Under the pieces are notes generated by a model. The model did no database searches and was not told where the DNA came from. It saw only the letters and a list, made by a program, of their open reading frames with translations. Shown here in pieces: positions 1 through 11,895 of a stretch of 64,000 nt of DNA (position 1 is the stretch's first letter; every line of letters starts with the position of its first letter). The position numbers were made by a program, and so were the translations under genes. The DNA is from Cyanophora paradoxa (lineage: Eukaryota > Glaucocystophyceae > Cyanophorales > Cyanophoraceae), in contig QPMI01000525.1 of the NCBI GenBank assembly GCA_004431415.1, forward strand, positions 38,187 to 102,186. The letters are read 5' to 3'.

Positions 1-290
1 GAGGAGGCCCCGTATGGCCTCCAGCCGCTTTTCCCAGCTGCAGGCCCCCGGGTCCCCCGGGTCCTCAAGCTCGTACCCCCCCTCCTCTTCCTCCTCCCCC
101 TCGCCCCGCCGCCGCCGCCCCCGCCTCTTCGGCTTCGGCTTGAAGTACTTGGCGAACAAGCGCGCGACCTCGTCCGGGCGGTGCACGAGCCGCAGGTCCA
201 GGGCCACATGGGGGGCGAGGGCCCTCAAAACCTGGCGGCCGCGCGCGGGCAGTGTGAGCAGGGGGCCGCGGCCCGGGGCGAGAGGCTTCG
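1..290 (-). CDS. Partial exon at left edge, unidentified protein
   Basis: Read on the minus strand, this stretch gives an open, protein-like frame: a leucine-rich segment (LLTLPARGRQVLRALAPHVA), then LFAKYFKPKPKRR and a basic and acidic low-complexity stretch (RRGEGEEEEE), running off the left edge. A TAG acceptor-like site at 291-293 could begin the exon. It may be a downstream exon of the F-box/LRR-like gene to its right, but the obvious donor at 461-462 (GAG|GTGCGA) gives the wrong phase, so I cannot join them. No family recognised. Confidence 0.35.
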
Positions 291-441
291 CTAAGAGTAG
301 TGTAGATATGAAGTAGCTGCGCTTCTATTGATGCTAAGCTTCGAGCGCGCTTAGTATTAAGATTCAATTGCAATAGATCTAGACCACTCTAATTATAAGC
401 CCGAGCTTCGCTAATCATGAGCTTCGAATTCCTAGGCTCGC

Positions 442-2286
442 TCAACTCATGCAGGATCGCACCTCGAAGGGGCGGAGGGGTGGGAGCCAGTGGGAGGCGT
501 ACGAGAAGGCGAGCCGCTCGAGGGACCCCAGCGCCAGAATCGCGCGCGCCTCTGCCGCGGAGAGCGGCCAAGCGGCGTCCAGGCTCAGGGACACGAGGCA
601 GCGCTGCACGCCGGGGCTCCGAAGGAACTCCGCGAGTCGCCCGGGGCCGAAACCGCTGCTACGGAGGTACATGCGGAGCCTTGCCGAGTCAGGCAGGCGG
701 GAGGCGAGGTCTGCCAGGGCCACAAGAGCCTCGTCGGAGTCTGTGCCGCTAGCTATAGAGGCTTCGAAGTCCACTTGGCACGCGGCGCGGGCGAGGGCGA
801 GCAGGCACGCCGGCGGCGAGTCGGCGAGCTGCGGTCGTGCAGAAGTCACAGTCAGCGCAGGACAGGCCAGGGTTAGGTAAAAACACGAGGCGCCTGCAGG
901 GTTTTGAGGGACTCCAGCCTCGGCATGCGGCCCAGGGCCAGAAAGTCGGCTTCCGAGATTCGAAACCCGGCAGGTTGGCGTTCGGCATATGCATGGTCCT
1001 GCGTCCTCGGAAATTCTCCATGCCTGCATGCACCGCTCCCTCTTAGCGCGATAGAAGCCAAAGAGGAAATCGAGGGGCGCAGATTAAAGAGATCTAGAGC
1101 ACACACCTGTAAAGGCGAGTCTCGTCGCCGGCGAATTCAATGCTTCGCAGGCTCGCGCCCGCGGCGCCGCCCGCAAGCGCCGACACGACGCCGGCGACGT
1201 CTCTGTCCTCCCACTCACGATCGGGCAGCCCGACCAGCGCAATGTGCTCGAGATGCGCCAGGGGCGCGAGGGCCGCCAGCGCCGCCGGCATCGACGAGCT
1301 CGAGCTCGAGTCTCGTGGATGTATGCTGAGGGAGCGGAGGAGGGGGCAGGCGGCGGCGACGGCCGCCGCGGCGTCCGGACCCAGCCCCCCGTCGATCGGA
1401 CCGAAGAAGATGTGGAGCGAGCGGAGCCGGCCGAAGGGGGCGAGAGCGGCCTGCAGCTTGGCGGCCCGGGGCCAGTTGAACCGATCTCCGCAGCTGCTGT
1501 ACTTTGCCATGGTGAACCCGATGCTGAGGCTCTCCAGACTGCTGGGCGCGCCGTCCGCCGCCGGCCGCAGCGCCCCAAGCACGCCGAGCAGGGACGCGCG
1601 CAGCATATTTAGAGGCGTCCGCCGGGAAGGGGAGTGGAAGCCAGTCCCGCCCATGAGCTCGACGATGACCCCCCGCAACTGCGCCGGGCCGCTGTGGCTT
1701 CGCGCGATCGCTCTAAGGATCCGGCACGCTGCGTCTACTGCCGCGCCCGCCGCGGGCGAATCCCCAGCGTACGCTGGGAGCTCCACCCGCAGCGAGACGC
1801 TGCCGCCGCGGCCGAGACGCAGCTTTCGATGCTCGAAGAGCGCCGACAGAAGCCTGGACAGCTGGCGGTCCCGCGGTCTCGAACTCGCGCTAGTGGTGCT
1901 TGAACTCGCTGCAGCTGCTGCTGCATCGCTATCGCTACCGCTGTCGCTTGTCCACGTCAATCTCCACCTTTCCCTGATCATGATCCACAGCTCTACGCTC
2001 GCCCACTCCATCTCCTCGACCACCTGCCGCCACCGCCTGCGGTTCGCTGCGTTCTTAGCCATGGCATATGCATGTGCATGCACTCGTTCAGCGCTCGACA
2101 TTGCAACGCGCACCTGCAGACGCCGCGCAGGGGCCAGCTCGCCTGCAAGCCGAGCGCCTTGAAGACATCGCTCATGACCGCGTCTGGCAGCGCATCGAAC
2201 GTCCGCGGCCGTGGTGGAGGCGCTGCTGCAGGGTCGTCGACGCGGGCCCGCTTCCTCGCGCGCCCAGCCGATTTCCGACCAGACAT
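442..2286 (-). CDS. F-box / leucine-rich-repeat-like protein
   Basis: Likely substrate-recognition subunit of an SCF ubiquitin ligase, inferred from domain order only. The start at 2286 (MSGRKSAGRARKRARV) is followed by FDALPDAVMSDVFKALGL and WPLRGVCR, which match the F-box pattern (LP, then a hydrophobic helix, then the VCR turn). Downstream, about 2100-1100 reads as an open frame with RRRWRQVVEEMEWASVELW and then leucine-rich segments such as LESLSIGF, GRLRSLHIFF, LLRSLSIH and LEHIALVGLP, an LRR-like superhelix. A further LRR-like exon lies at about 880-450 (VQRCLVSLSL, LGSLERLAFSY). Splice sites between the F-box exon and the LRR exon (near 2100) and around 1090-880 are not resolved. The gene may extend further left. 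Confidence 0.55.
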
Positions 2287-2299
2287 CGATATCGTAGGA

Positions 2300-4690
2300 C
2301 GCTCCGACTCGGCCCCTGGTGCCGGCAGATGTGGATCTCTGGATCACTTGGGATGCGATCCCATGCACTAGCCTGCAGCTCCCGCGGTCAGCAAGCGTCA
2401 AACCCGCCGCGCAGCCTCTCGAACCTTCTGCGGCAGCACTCCCGGAGTCCTGGTGCTCGATCCGCGGCCAACAACGCACTGGCGTTAACGTACCCCGGCT
2501 TAAACGCAGGGCCGTCGCAGGCCGGCCCGTCGCAGGGCCGTCGCCGGCCGCGGTTTTTGCGCAGGCCTGGCGGTCCTAATATGAATACGCTAAATGCGTG
2601 GGAGCGGATTTCTCATTCAGCCGGTGTTCTCACCAGCGCCGCGCGCGTCGCACCGCCCGCCGGTCAGCCAAGTCAGCGGCTTCGATAATTTCGCCCAGCT
2701 CTCGACGCGGCGAGACTCCGCCGCCACCTCCGTGCTTAGTGTGTGAGTACGGTGCGAGCTTCGCTCGCCTGCCTGGCCATACGGTTATATGGGGGCTGAC
2801 TGGAGCCGCAGGACCCGTTCCCGAGCGCGCGGCGCACGCGCGACTGCATCGATATCTGGTCGCGCCGCGCGCGTGCGCGTGCGGTCGGGCGCGGACGCGC
2901 CGCGGCGCACGCGCCTCTCTCGGGCGCTGCTGAGCTCGAGGGCGCCTCTGTCGTGCCGATCGCCGCTCTCTCTCGCGATCGCAGGAGCCGTACGTGTGCC
3001 CGGCCGCAGCGCGTTCGCGCTCGCCGAGTCGCCCGTGCACGTGGCGTAACCTTGCGAGCTTCTGACAGCTGCAGGCTCTCGCGGTCTTTAAGACTTTCAT
3101 GATCAAGTGTGCGCACCGACCGCGGACCCGCCTCACCCGGTGCCTCTCTGTGCAGGCGTCCTGTGTGGGCCCTTCGCGCCTCTGACCAGGCCCCAACCCA
3201 CACAGGTCAACCGCGGGCCGGGCCCCAGCCCCACACATCCGACCGCGGGCCAACCGCGCCTCGTCGCGCCCGTTCGAATGATGTGCAGCATGCCGCGGGA
3301 CGGGTGTGCGCGCACCCCCCTCCCCCCCTTCGAATTTTCCGCCCTATACCCCCCCCCCCAGGTCCTTCCCCCTGTAATACAGGACCGCAGCCCCAAGCGA
3401 TGCCTCCGCGCGAATCTCACGCCCCCGCAGCGCTGTGCAGATGCAACCTTCCGCCCCCTCTTTGGCATCGTATCCCGCCCCCCCCCCCCCCCCCTCCCCC
3501 CGCTTCTCTGGCATCTCCCGCCTTTCGGGTACGCGTCGCCTGCTCGCCCAGCGCCCCGCTCCATTCTCCCCTCCCCCGCCGGGGCCGCTTCCTGCCTCCG
3601 GCGAGCTTCACTATACAGAGTGCCGTGCACCGGGCTGGGTGGCGGAGAGGGACGGGGGTACGATGCGCGTTGCGGGCCCCGGTACCCCTCTGCGGCTCTG
3701 AGCCCCTGCCCCCCCTGCAGCGGAGCAGCCAAAGGCGTCGCTCGGGGCAGCGACGGCTCCGGCGCGGGGCAGGTCGCGTACCCCCCCCCCCACCCCAGCC
3801 CCCCCCCCCCTCCGGATCCCCCCCCTCCCCGAACCGAGCGAGCCTGCTGCGCGCTCCTAACCTCCTCGTATCGATATCCTTCTTGAGTCTTGACCCCTCC
3901 CCCAAATTCGAAGTTCCTCCCATCCCTTCGACTCTCGAGCTCCTCGCCCTCGACCCCCTACGCGTACCCCCGGCCGGTGCCCTCGCGATCGCTCCCACCC
4001 CGCCCTCCCTTTAGCTTCCGAGGGTAACGTTCAGGCACTGCGGCTTAAGTAGCTTCGCCGCCTGCAGCTGCCGCCCGCCCCCCATATATGCATCGCCGAG
4101 TCGATATCCCGCCGCTTATATAACACGAGTGCATCCTCCCCAGCGCTAGCCTGCAGCTGGCAGCCTCGGGCCTATAGCTATAGCTAGGCCTAGCTAGGCG
4201 CCGATCGCGAGGCCCGAGGCTACGATCGCGCGCGCGCGCGCAAGGCGCGTGCTATACTGAGGCTTTACTATGATAGCGTTTATACATGTAGCTATAGGCT
4301 CGCGCGCGCCGCGGCCGCGGCGCCGGGCGCCAGCGCTAGCTGCGCATGCGCGCGCGCGCGCGCGCGCGCGCGCATATGCATGCACTGCGGCAGCTCAGCG
4401 GCTACCGCGCGCTGTGCAGGGCGGATCGCGCGCTTAACTCGAGGTAATTGGAAGGCGTCTAATGAAACTAGCGCTAGCTATAGCGCCGCGCATGCGAATC
4501 CCGGCGCCGTACGCGTATATGGCGGCGCGCGCTCAAACGGCGGTATGCGCCTGTGCAGCTGCGCGGTGTACATGAATGCGGATTCGAATGCAAAGCGAGC
4601 CTCGTATCGATATCGGTCTGCCTGCAGAACCCTCGTGTAGTCACCGTTGCGGATCTCGTGTACCCCATAAAGTCTCCGAAGTCTCCGCGC
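2300..4690. other. Low-complexity intergenic region
   Basis: No convincing gene. The long proline and arginine-rich frames here are what GC-rich sequence gives by chance. It holds poly-C tracts (for example 3348-3358 and 3478-3496), pyrimidine-rich DNA to about 4010 and alternating (GC)n tracts at about 4229-4241 and 4346-4372. Promoter elements for the GTPase gene at 4700 should lie at its right end, but none is recognisable. Confidence 0.5.
4346..4372. repeat. (GC)n dinucleotide microsatellite
   Basis: Uninterrupted alternating CG run of about 27 bases in the intergenic DNA upstream of the GTPase gene. A shorter run lies at about 4229-4241. Such tracts can adopt Z-DNA. Confidence 0.85.
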
Positions 4691-4699
4691 GCGAGAAGG

Positions 4700-7600
4700 A
4701 TGCCGGTAGCGGCACCTGTGCGGGGCGGCACAGCCGCCCCGCTGCTTGTGATCGATGGGGACAAGCTCGTGGTCCACGAAGAGGGCGTTACTCTGCTGTC
4801 GAAGGTAACGCTATGGCGCCCGGCGCTAGGCGGGGCCGCCTGTCCGGTACAAACGGCTCTGATTGTCCTACCGCACAGCTCGACACCGAGATTGCCGTGC
4901 TCAGCATCATCGGTTCGAAGGCCTCCGGCAAGTCGCTCCTGGCCAACTCGTTCTTCGAGACGTTTGACGGCAACCACTACGTGAGCGGCTCGTCCGGCAA
5001 ACCCCCGACCTACAAGGGCTTGTACGCGTCAGGTCGGCACGCCGCCGCCGCCGCCGCACTGCCGCCACCGGCCGGCACGGCGTTGACCCACGTGTGCGGC
5101 AGTCCACCGCATGGAGCCGAAAGCGGGGCAGCGGCCGATGAACGTGGTGCTTCTGGATGCTCAGGGAGTGGGCCAGGGCAAGGACCACAGCTCGCTCGAG
5201 GCGAAGCTCTTTACCATCGCGGCCCTCGTCAGTTCGTCGATCGTGTACAACGTGGCCGGCGAGTTGACGCTCGCGTCGCTCCAGCTGCTCATGTGCGCTC
5301 CCGCTTCCCGTCGGTCCCGCCTGACCGCCCGCCCGCCCGCCCGCCCGCGCCGCCGCCGCTAACCGCCGTGCCCAGCGACCGCCTACTGCCGCAGGGGCAC
5401 CTCGTCTCCTACCCGGACCGCGTGTCGACGCCGGTGAAGAGCGGGTCGCCGCAGGCGCGCGAGGCGGAGACGGAATCGGCGGACAGCGCCGCGCCGTTCT
5501 TCTTCTGGGCCGCCCGCGACAACCACGGCTCGTTCAAGGACAAGTCGGGCAAGCCCGTCGACGCGACGTGCGCCCATCGCTGCTTTCTTTCTCTTTCTTT
5601 CGCCCACGCCCGACCGCGCAGGCGCTACCTCGAAGACCTCCTCATCGGCGCCCAGAACAGCGCGCTCCTCGACGAGCTATTCTCGGTCCGCCCCTCCCCG
5701 CTCCCTTCGTCCTAGTCATATCAGCATTAGTTAGGTAGTATTGCTATGCTTAGTCGAAGTCTCGGTCCGCCCCGCCCCGCCCCGCTCCGCTCTTCTCTTC
5801 CCCGCCGCCCCGCCCCACCCGCTCTTCTCTTCCCCGCCGCCCCGCCCCGCCCCGCCCCGCTCTTCTCTTCCCCGCCGCCCCGCCCCGCCCCGCTCCTCTC
5901 TTCTCCGCCTCACTCTCCGCTCGGGCCCCGCTTGCCCCCTCCGTCTAGCTTACCTCTATCTTCCCCGCCCCGCTCCTCCTCTTTCTCTTCTCCGCCGTCC
6001 TAGAAGGTGGCACCAGCTCGCTCGCGCCCTGCGTGCCGCCTAGGCCAGCCTCCGCTGGCGCGCCAGCAGGCGGCGCCCCGCCCCGCTCGGCTCAGCCAAC
6101 ACTCCGCCGCGCCCCGCGCAGCGCGTCGAGTGCGTCTGCATCCCGCCGCCCGCGGCAACCTCCACCGAGGCACTGTCCCTCTCTTCCAAGCCGTACCCCT
6201 CCCTCCCCGCCTCCTTCCGCGCCCAGGTACCCCATCCTCCCTCCTCCTCCCCCTCTTCCTCTTCCTGAGGGGTACGGCGCAGATCGACATGCTCCGCCAG
6301 CGTACCCTCGCCTCGCTCCTCCCCAAGACCATCTGCGGCGGCCTCCTAAACGGACCCCGTCCGTTCCCACTTCCTTCCCCGTGTTTCGTCCTCCCCCGCT
6401 CAAGCATACCGTACCCCCCACCGCAGTGTTCGTGCGGCTGCTCCGGCACTACGCGGCGAGGGCCTCGACGGCCGCTTCCTCCTCCTCGTCCGACGGCGGC
6501 GCCGCCGGCAACGGGCGCGCCTCGGGATCCCAGGTGGGCCGCCGCCCTAAATCTAAGCGCTTCGTTCCTTCTGTCTCCCTTCCTCTCTGAGATCGGACAG
6601 GGCCTCCCGCCCCTCCCGGCCGCGTGGCGCGCGGCCGTCGACGCCGAGTTTGAGGACGCGGCGGCGGACTGCGCGGCGGCCTACCGGCAGCAGCTCACCG
6701 CCGAGCTCCAGGAGAAGCTCCCCGTCGAAGCTGGCGCGCCCCTCCTTTCCGTTCTTTCCTTTCCTATCCTCTTTTGATCCTCTTCTCCTCAGCCGAGATG
6801 AAGGAGATCCACCAGCGCTGCCGGGACGCGGCCCTCTCGGCGTTCGCGGCGAAGCCCGTGCCCGCCGGCGGCGACCGCACCGTCCACACCACGCGCCTCC
6901 GGGTGCGCTCGGCTCAGATTCCGCCCGATCTGAGCTAGCTTTCTGAGCGGGCCTCGCCTTGTCCCCCGGCAGGCCGAGCTCAAGCGGGCGTACCGCGAGA
7001 TCTGCGCCGCCTACGAGGAGGTTCGTTCGACCCCGTACCCTTCTTTCGAGTAGCCCTTTACCCCCGTACAAACGCCGCCGTACCCCCGCAGGTCTGCTAC
7101 GCGGAGTGCGTCGATTGCCTCAACGAGCTGTACGCCCCCATCGACGAGAAGGTTCGCGCACCCCCTCCTCCACTCGTGCCCGTCCTCGCAAATGACGCCG
7201 TACCCTTCCTTCCTCCCCCGCAGGTGGGCCAGGAGGCCTACACGACGCTGGAGGAGTACGACGTGGACCGCCGGGTGCGCCGCCGCGCGCAGGGACGCCT
7301 AGACCTGCCGGGTTCGAATCCCCGCGGCGCAGGTTGTTCTGGAGGAGTACATGCGCATCGCGCGGCGGCCCAAGCGCGAGGCGGTCGTCCTCGAGGCACT
7401 CCTCCCCAAGGTGCGGGGGGTACGGGTTCGGGGAGGGTACAGAGGAGGGAGGCCGACCGGGGGTACGCAGATCTACGAGTCGGTGGCGAAAGTGACGGAG
7501 AAGCAGCGGCGGGAGTGGGAGTCGGAGCGGACGGCGCTCCTCGAGCGCATCGACGAGCTCGAGCAGCTCCTCGTCGCCGTGCGTTGTACCCCCCCCCCGG

Positions 7601-8749
7601 CCCCCGGTCGTCGCCTCGTACCCCCCGCCCGACCCGCGCCTTCGTTCGCAGAAGAACCTCGGGGGTGAGGTGCCGCGCTCGACGCAGGTCTCGGGCCGCA
7701 TCTCGGAGCTGGTGAACCGCGAGAAGGAGCTCGCCGGGCGCGTCCGCGAGCTCTCCGAGGAGATCGCCCGCATGCAGGAGGCGCGCCGCCGTACCCCTCC
7801 CGAACTCCCCCCCCCTCCCCCCCCGCTCACGATCCGGGTGCAGGCGCACAGGGACGTGGTGGAGGGCATGGAGATCAAGTCGCGGGAGCGCGAGCGGTCC
7901 CTTCAGGCTCAGGTTCAGATGAGCGTCGAGCGCCTCATGGACGTCGAGCGCGAGTCCCTCCGGTACCCCCCTCCCCCTTCCCCCCCCCCTCTGTTCTGAG
8001 GCTCCCCGCAGGTCGCGGCTGCAGCACGAGGAGGAGCGGGCGCGGGCGGAGGAGGCGCTGGCGTCGGCGACGGCGGCGGCGGAGGAGGCGCAGAAGCAGC
8101 TCGCGACGGCGCAGCAGCGGGCGCTGGCCGCGTACACGGCCGACCTGCAGGCCGTCGAGAAGCGGCACAGGGACGAGCGGGAGGCGGCGGAGCGCGAGGG
8201 CGCCGCCAAGGTCGAGGGCCTCGTCAAGGAGCTCGGGGAGGAGCGGGCCGGGCGCCGCAAGGCCATCGAGACCGCCCGCCGGGAGGCCTTCGAGGACGCG
8301 CAGCGCCAGCTCGAGCAGGCGCGCGCGCGCGCCCGCCTTCTCCTTCCCTCTCCTCTCCTCTCTAACTCGCGGTCGCGCAGCTCTACGGGCGGCTCATCGA
8401 GGGCCTCACGAGCACGTGCGAGTCGGCGCGCGAGAAGGCGAACGCGGCATCGCTGCGGAGCATCCGGCCCTCGATGAGCACGAGCTCGGTGCCGGGGACG
8501 CCCTCGCTGTACCGGTCGCCCAGCACGTCGCAGCCGATCACGCCGCGCGAGGGCCCCAGCGTGCCGCCCCTCCCCCTCGCCGCCCTCGTCGCCCAGCAGC
8601 TCGCCGGCGTCGCCTCCCCCACCGCCCCCGCCTCCGCCCGCGGCTCGGGCCCCGGCCCGACCCCCCGCACCACCACCTCCGCCGCCGGCGGCGGCGCGCC
8701 CCCGGTCCTCGTTCCCCCTACCCCCCACTCGAGCGCCATCGTCTCGTGA
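4700..8749 (+). CDS. Guanylate-binding-protein-like large GTPase (GBP/atlastin family), multi-exon
   Basis: Dynamin-superfamily GTPase of the GBP type with a long coiled-coil tail. Exon 1 starts MPVAAPVRG (4700-4804). Exon 2 (from 4879) holds the P-loop GSKASGKS followed by the family's TYKGLY stretch. The next exon has the G3 region VVLLDAQGVG, in place of the usual DTEG, then VSSSIVYNVAGEL. A later exon gives the landmark FFFWAARDN (family WxxRD) and RYLEDLL. Further exons give KTICGGLLNG, VFVRLLRHYAAR and PLPAAWRAAVDAEF, matching the GBP helical-domain junction. From about 7340 to 8330 small exons encode heptad-rich coiled coil (EKQRREWESERTALLERIDE, RLQHEEERARAEEAL). The C-terminus is Ser/Thr/Pro-rich and ends at TGA 8747-8749. 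Introns are short, GT-AG, many beginning GTACCCC. It converges on the gene to its right. No prenylation motif is seen at the end. Confidence 0.8.
5752..5925. repeat. Intronic pyrimidine-rich minisatellite
   Basis: Tandem repeat of a unit of about 36 bases containing GCTCTTCTCTTCCCC followed by GCCGCCCCGCCCC, about four imperfect copies inside an intron of the GTPase gene. A strand-asymmetric C/T tract with no coding sense. Confidence 0.75.
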
Positions 8750-9077
8750 TCGACGGAGGCCGCGCCCGCCTCCCCCTCTACCCCCACGCCGCGCCCTCCC
8801 CAGTGCTTTCCGCTAGAGAATGAACGAAATGGAAGCTTGGTCCGCAGTCGACTCCACGCGGCATCGAGTCGATCAGGGACCCAGGGACGGGCCCGCGGCC
8901 GGAGACGAACCGATCCGCTTCTGCATATGCACAGCACAGGCCGCACAGCCCCGTCGTGGCCGGGAAGGACATCAACCACTTCTAGCTCGGTCGTGCAAAC
9001 GAAATCCATAATAACAGGCAAAAGTAACACGTACGGGCCTGCCTACAAGTCGGCCTATGCGAAAGCGGAATCGATCT
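8750..9077. other. Gap between two convergent genes
   Basis: About 330 bases between the stop codons of the GTPase gene (+) and the FTPEIN-motif gene (-). It should hold both 3' UTRs. No polyadenylation signal or hairpin stands out. Confidence 0.5.
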
Positions 9078-11776
9078 CTAGCGGTGCAGAGGAGTGTGGT
9101 ACTGGTGCGCGCCATGCGCGGCGGCCGGGGCGAGCGGCTGCCCTATCGACGCAAGCAACTCCAGCATGTCCGCATCCACGCGCAGCTCGTTCACGGTACC
9201 CCCCTCCTCCGGGATGGGGTACGGGTCTTCGAGGGGGGGCGGCCCCTCCAGATGTTGAGGCGCCGGCGTCGCCTGCACCGAGGAGGAGGACGAGGCGGCC
9301 GCCGGCCCCGCCGGCTGGGGCCTGGGGTACGCCAGCTGGGAGGGCGTCGGTACCCCCCGCGGCGTGCTCGACGCGCTCTGCGTCTGCGACGGCTGCGCCC
9401 CCTCAGAAAAAGAAAGGGGAAAGGAAGGAACGGACGGGGGAGGACCTGGCGGCGGGGGGAGAGCTGGCCGCCGGAGGCCGCGGCGCGCTTCTCGAGGCCC
9501 ATGATGTACAGCCGCTCGTGGATCGGGGCGCTGTCCGCGCGCTGCAGGTTCTTCGAGTGCTCGTTGATCTCGGGCGTGAAGCGCTCTGCGGCGGGGGCGA
9601 GGAGCCGTCGTCATTGGGAGCGGCGGGGGCGGCGGCGGGGCCAAAGAGCTGGGAGCGCGTACCCCTCGCCTTCTGCTCCTCGAGCCTCTGCTGCCGCTTC
9701 TGCTGCTTGATGTGGTAGCTGGGAGGGGGAATGAGAAGGTCAGGGGGTACAGGGATTCCGTGCGGAGGGGGTACGTCGCGGCGCACTCGGCGAGCAGGCG
9801 GTCCTCCACCGGCAGTTCCTGGATCTCCTGCCCCCGGCTGGCGATCTAAAAAAGGCACCACGGGGTCGGCCCGTGGGGTACGGTGCGAGAAGGAAGGGGG
9901 TAGAAGCGCACCAGGCGCGACCGGTAGTTCAGGGAGGGCTTGAAGACGAGCGGCGCGGCCTCCTTTGCCTCCTTCTCGGCGCGCGCGCGCTCGATCTTTT
10001 GCTTGCGCTCCTCGTCCCACCGCTGCCAGTCCTTAGCTGTGCGCGCCATCTGCTTCGAGCGCGCCGAGATCATCTGCGAAGGCGCCGGCGCCGTGAGCGG
10101 AGAGCTGGGAGATTGATGCGCCCGCCGGTCGCACCGGCGCCGGCCGCAGCTCGCAGAGCTCCCGCTCCTCGCGCTCCCTCCTGAGCCGGTCCATGCGCTC
10201 GGCCGTCGAGCGGACGATCTCCTCGCGGAGAGAGTTGTGGTGCTCTGCCATCCGCCGGGACCGCGGGTTGATGCTCGGCGTCGGCTTCAGCTCCTTGACC
10301 TGCACGCCGCGTGAGAAGAAGGAGAAGAAGAGAGAGGGAGCCGGAGCGGGCGGAGCGGAGAGGGGCGGAGCGGGGCAGGCGGGGCGGGCGGGGAGGGCGG
10401 GGCGCGCGGCACCTCCTCCTCGTCCCGCTGCTTCCGCTGCTTCTCGAGGTGCGACTCCTTGCTCCGGGCGCTCCCGAGAAGCCTCGACGTGAGCTGCGTC
10501 ATCTGCACCTCCCCCAGCGTCTTGCTGTTCTTCGGGTTCAGCTTTTCTCTGAGGATCTCCACCTTGGCGCGGCTGCGCGCGCGCGCGGGAGTTCTCAGCG
10601 GGCGGGGCGCGCGGAAGCGGGGGCCGGGCCGCGGGCGGCGCTCACTAGCGCTCGCCCTCGGCGATGAGGCGATCGGCGACGTCGTTGCCGGCCTGGTGCG
10701 AGGAGCCGGAGTGGCTCCGCGCGGACGACGTGGGGCTCCTCGCCGTCGGCGGCGGCGAGCGCCACGCGCGGGACGGCGAGCCCATCGACTGACCGAGCAT
10801 CGCGCGCTGCGCCGTGAGGCTGCCTTTCCTGAGATTCGGGCTCCGCTTCGGAAGCTCGTCGACGCTCACGCGGATCCCGTTAACCTGCGCGCCGGGGTCG
10901 AGGGCGCTCGGAGAGACTGAACAGGGCGGGCGGCGTACATCGACGTGCTCGCGGTCGTCCCCGTCGTCGTCGTCGAAGCGATCCTCCTCCTTATCGTCGG
11001 GAAGGCCGTGGCTGATGCCGCGCATCTCGGGGACTGACTGGGCCACCGAGCTGCCCCGGGACCGCCGAAGAGATGCGCGTGGGCTGGGCGTTACCGCCGC
11101 TTCTACGGAGCTGCCGCTGGACGCCAGCGGCTTGCCGGGAGATGGCATTGCTAGCACCGAAAAGTCGATCGGCTTCGTAGGGGACTCCGCGCGGATCGGC
11201 GCTGGCGCGCTGGCTAGCGGAGGCGGAACGGCCGAAGTGAAGGGCGCAGGGCCCGGCTTGGAGGAGGGAAAGGAAGAAGAGGAAGACGTTGGCCGCAACT
11301 CAGAAGCCTCGTCGGGCGACCGCGGCCTTGGCCTCGCGCCCGGAAGGTCTTTCCCGATGAGTGGGCGGACGGCTTCCGGCGAAGACTGGCCGATTTCCGC
11401 CGAGATGCGAAGATCCCGTCCAGAAGTTGGACCAGAACTGATATCGCCGTCCGACATGTTGTGCTCCTTCATCATGCGGCTAATCTGCGAGGCGAAGTTC
11501 ATCGATAAGCGCGGCCTCTCTTCGAGCATCCAGCAATCAAGGCCCAACAGCCCAAACCTGCTTAGAGAGCTTCTCGATAATGCCGAAAGTGCTCGTAAGC
11601 GAAGAGGCCTGCTCGGTGGCGTCGAGCAGGCCCTGCTCCGTCTCGCCTGGGGCCCGCTGAGTGACCGGGAGCTCTTCTGCGTGCTCGCCATGCGGCTGGT
11701 ATCTCGCTGGACCTCGGCCGTTCGCGTGCAGGGCTCGGTCGGAGTCGGGGTGAGGAAACGACGAACGCGAGCGCAT
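9078..11776 (-). CDS. Coiled-coil protein with repeated FTPEIN/FKPSLN-type motifs
   Basis: Multi-exon gene of unknown role. The start at 11776 (MRSRSSFPHPDSDRA) is spliced after IIEKLSKQ over a tiny intron at about 11,550-11,500 into MNFASQISRMMKEHN. A long Ser/Pro-rich exon follows (about 11,500-10,650). After that, short exons each carry a charged helix plus a motif of the form K/F-P-x-I/L-N: REKLNPKNSKTLGE (near 10,550), KELKPTPSINPRSRRMA (near 10,290), FKPSLNYRSRLV (near 9,920) and FTPEINEHSKNLQRADSAP followed by IHERLYIMG (near 9,560-9,500). The reading ends near 9,078 with ADMLELLASIG. Similar motif series occur in protist coiled-coil proteins, some of them cytoskeletal; that link is from memory. 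It shares a 119-base divergent promoter gap with the PPR-like gene. Confidence 0.6.
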
Positions 11777-11895
11777 CGCTGCCGGGGAACGCAGCCGACT
11801 GCTTTCCCGCGCCCGCGTCGAAGGATTCGCAGCCGATCGGAGCCCGCCCGCGATGTTCGCAAACTGTTGCCCGGGTACACGATCGCCGTCAAGGG
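11777..11895. promoter_or_regulatory. Short divergent promoter region
   Basis: Only 119 bases separate the chosen start codons of the FTPEIN-motif gene (-) and the PPR-like gene (+). Both promoters and 5' UTRs must fit here, or overlap the neighbouring coding sequence. No TATA-like element is visible. Inference from gene layout. Confidence 0.4.

Noticed and set aside
3109-4014. 300-codon plus-strand proline/arginine-rich open frame
   Set aside because: All frames stay open here because of C-rich low-complexity DNA. There are no conserved motifs or splice pattern.
7300-7335. GGGTTCGAATCCCC, a tRNA T-arm-like sequence, with nearby TGCGCCG / CGGCGCA pairing
   Set aside because: Only about 54 bases separate the pairing arms and no anticodon arm fits. 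It lies in an intron of the GTPase gene. Similar TTCGAA-containing stretches (near 13,495 and 23,695) also lack a cloverleaf.
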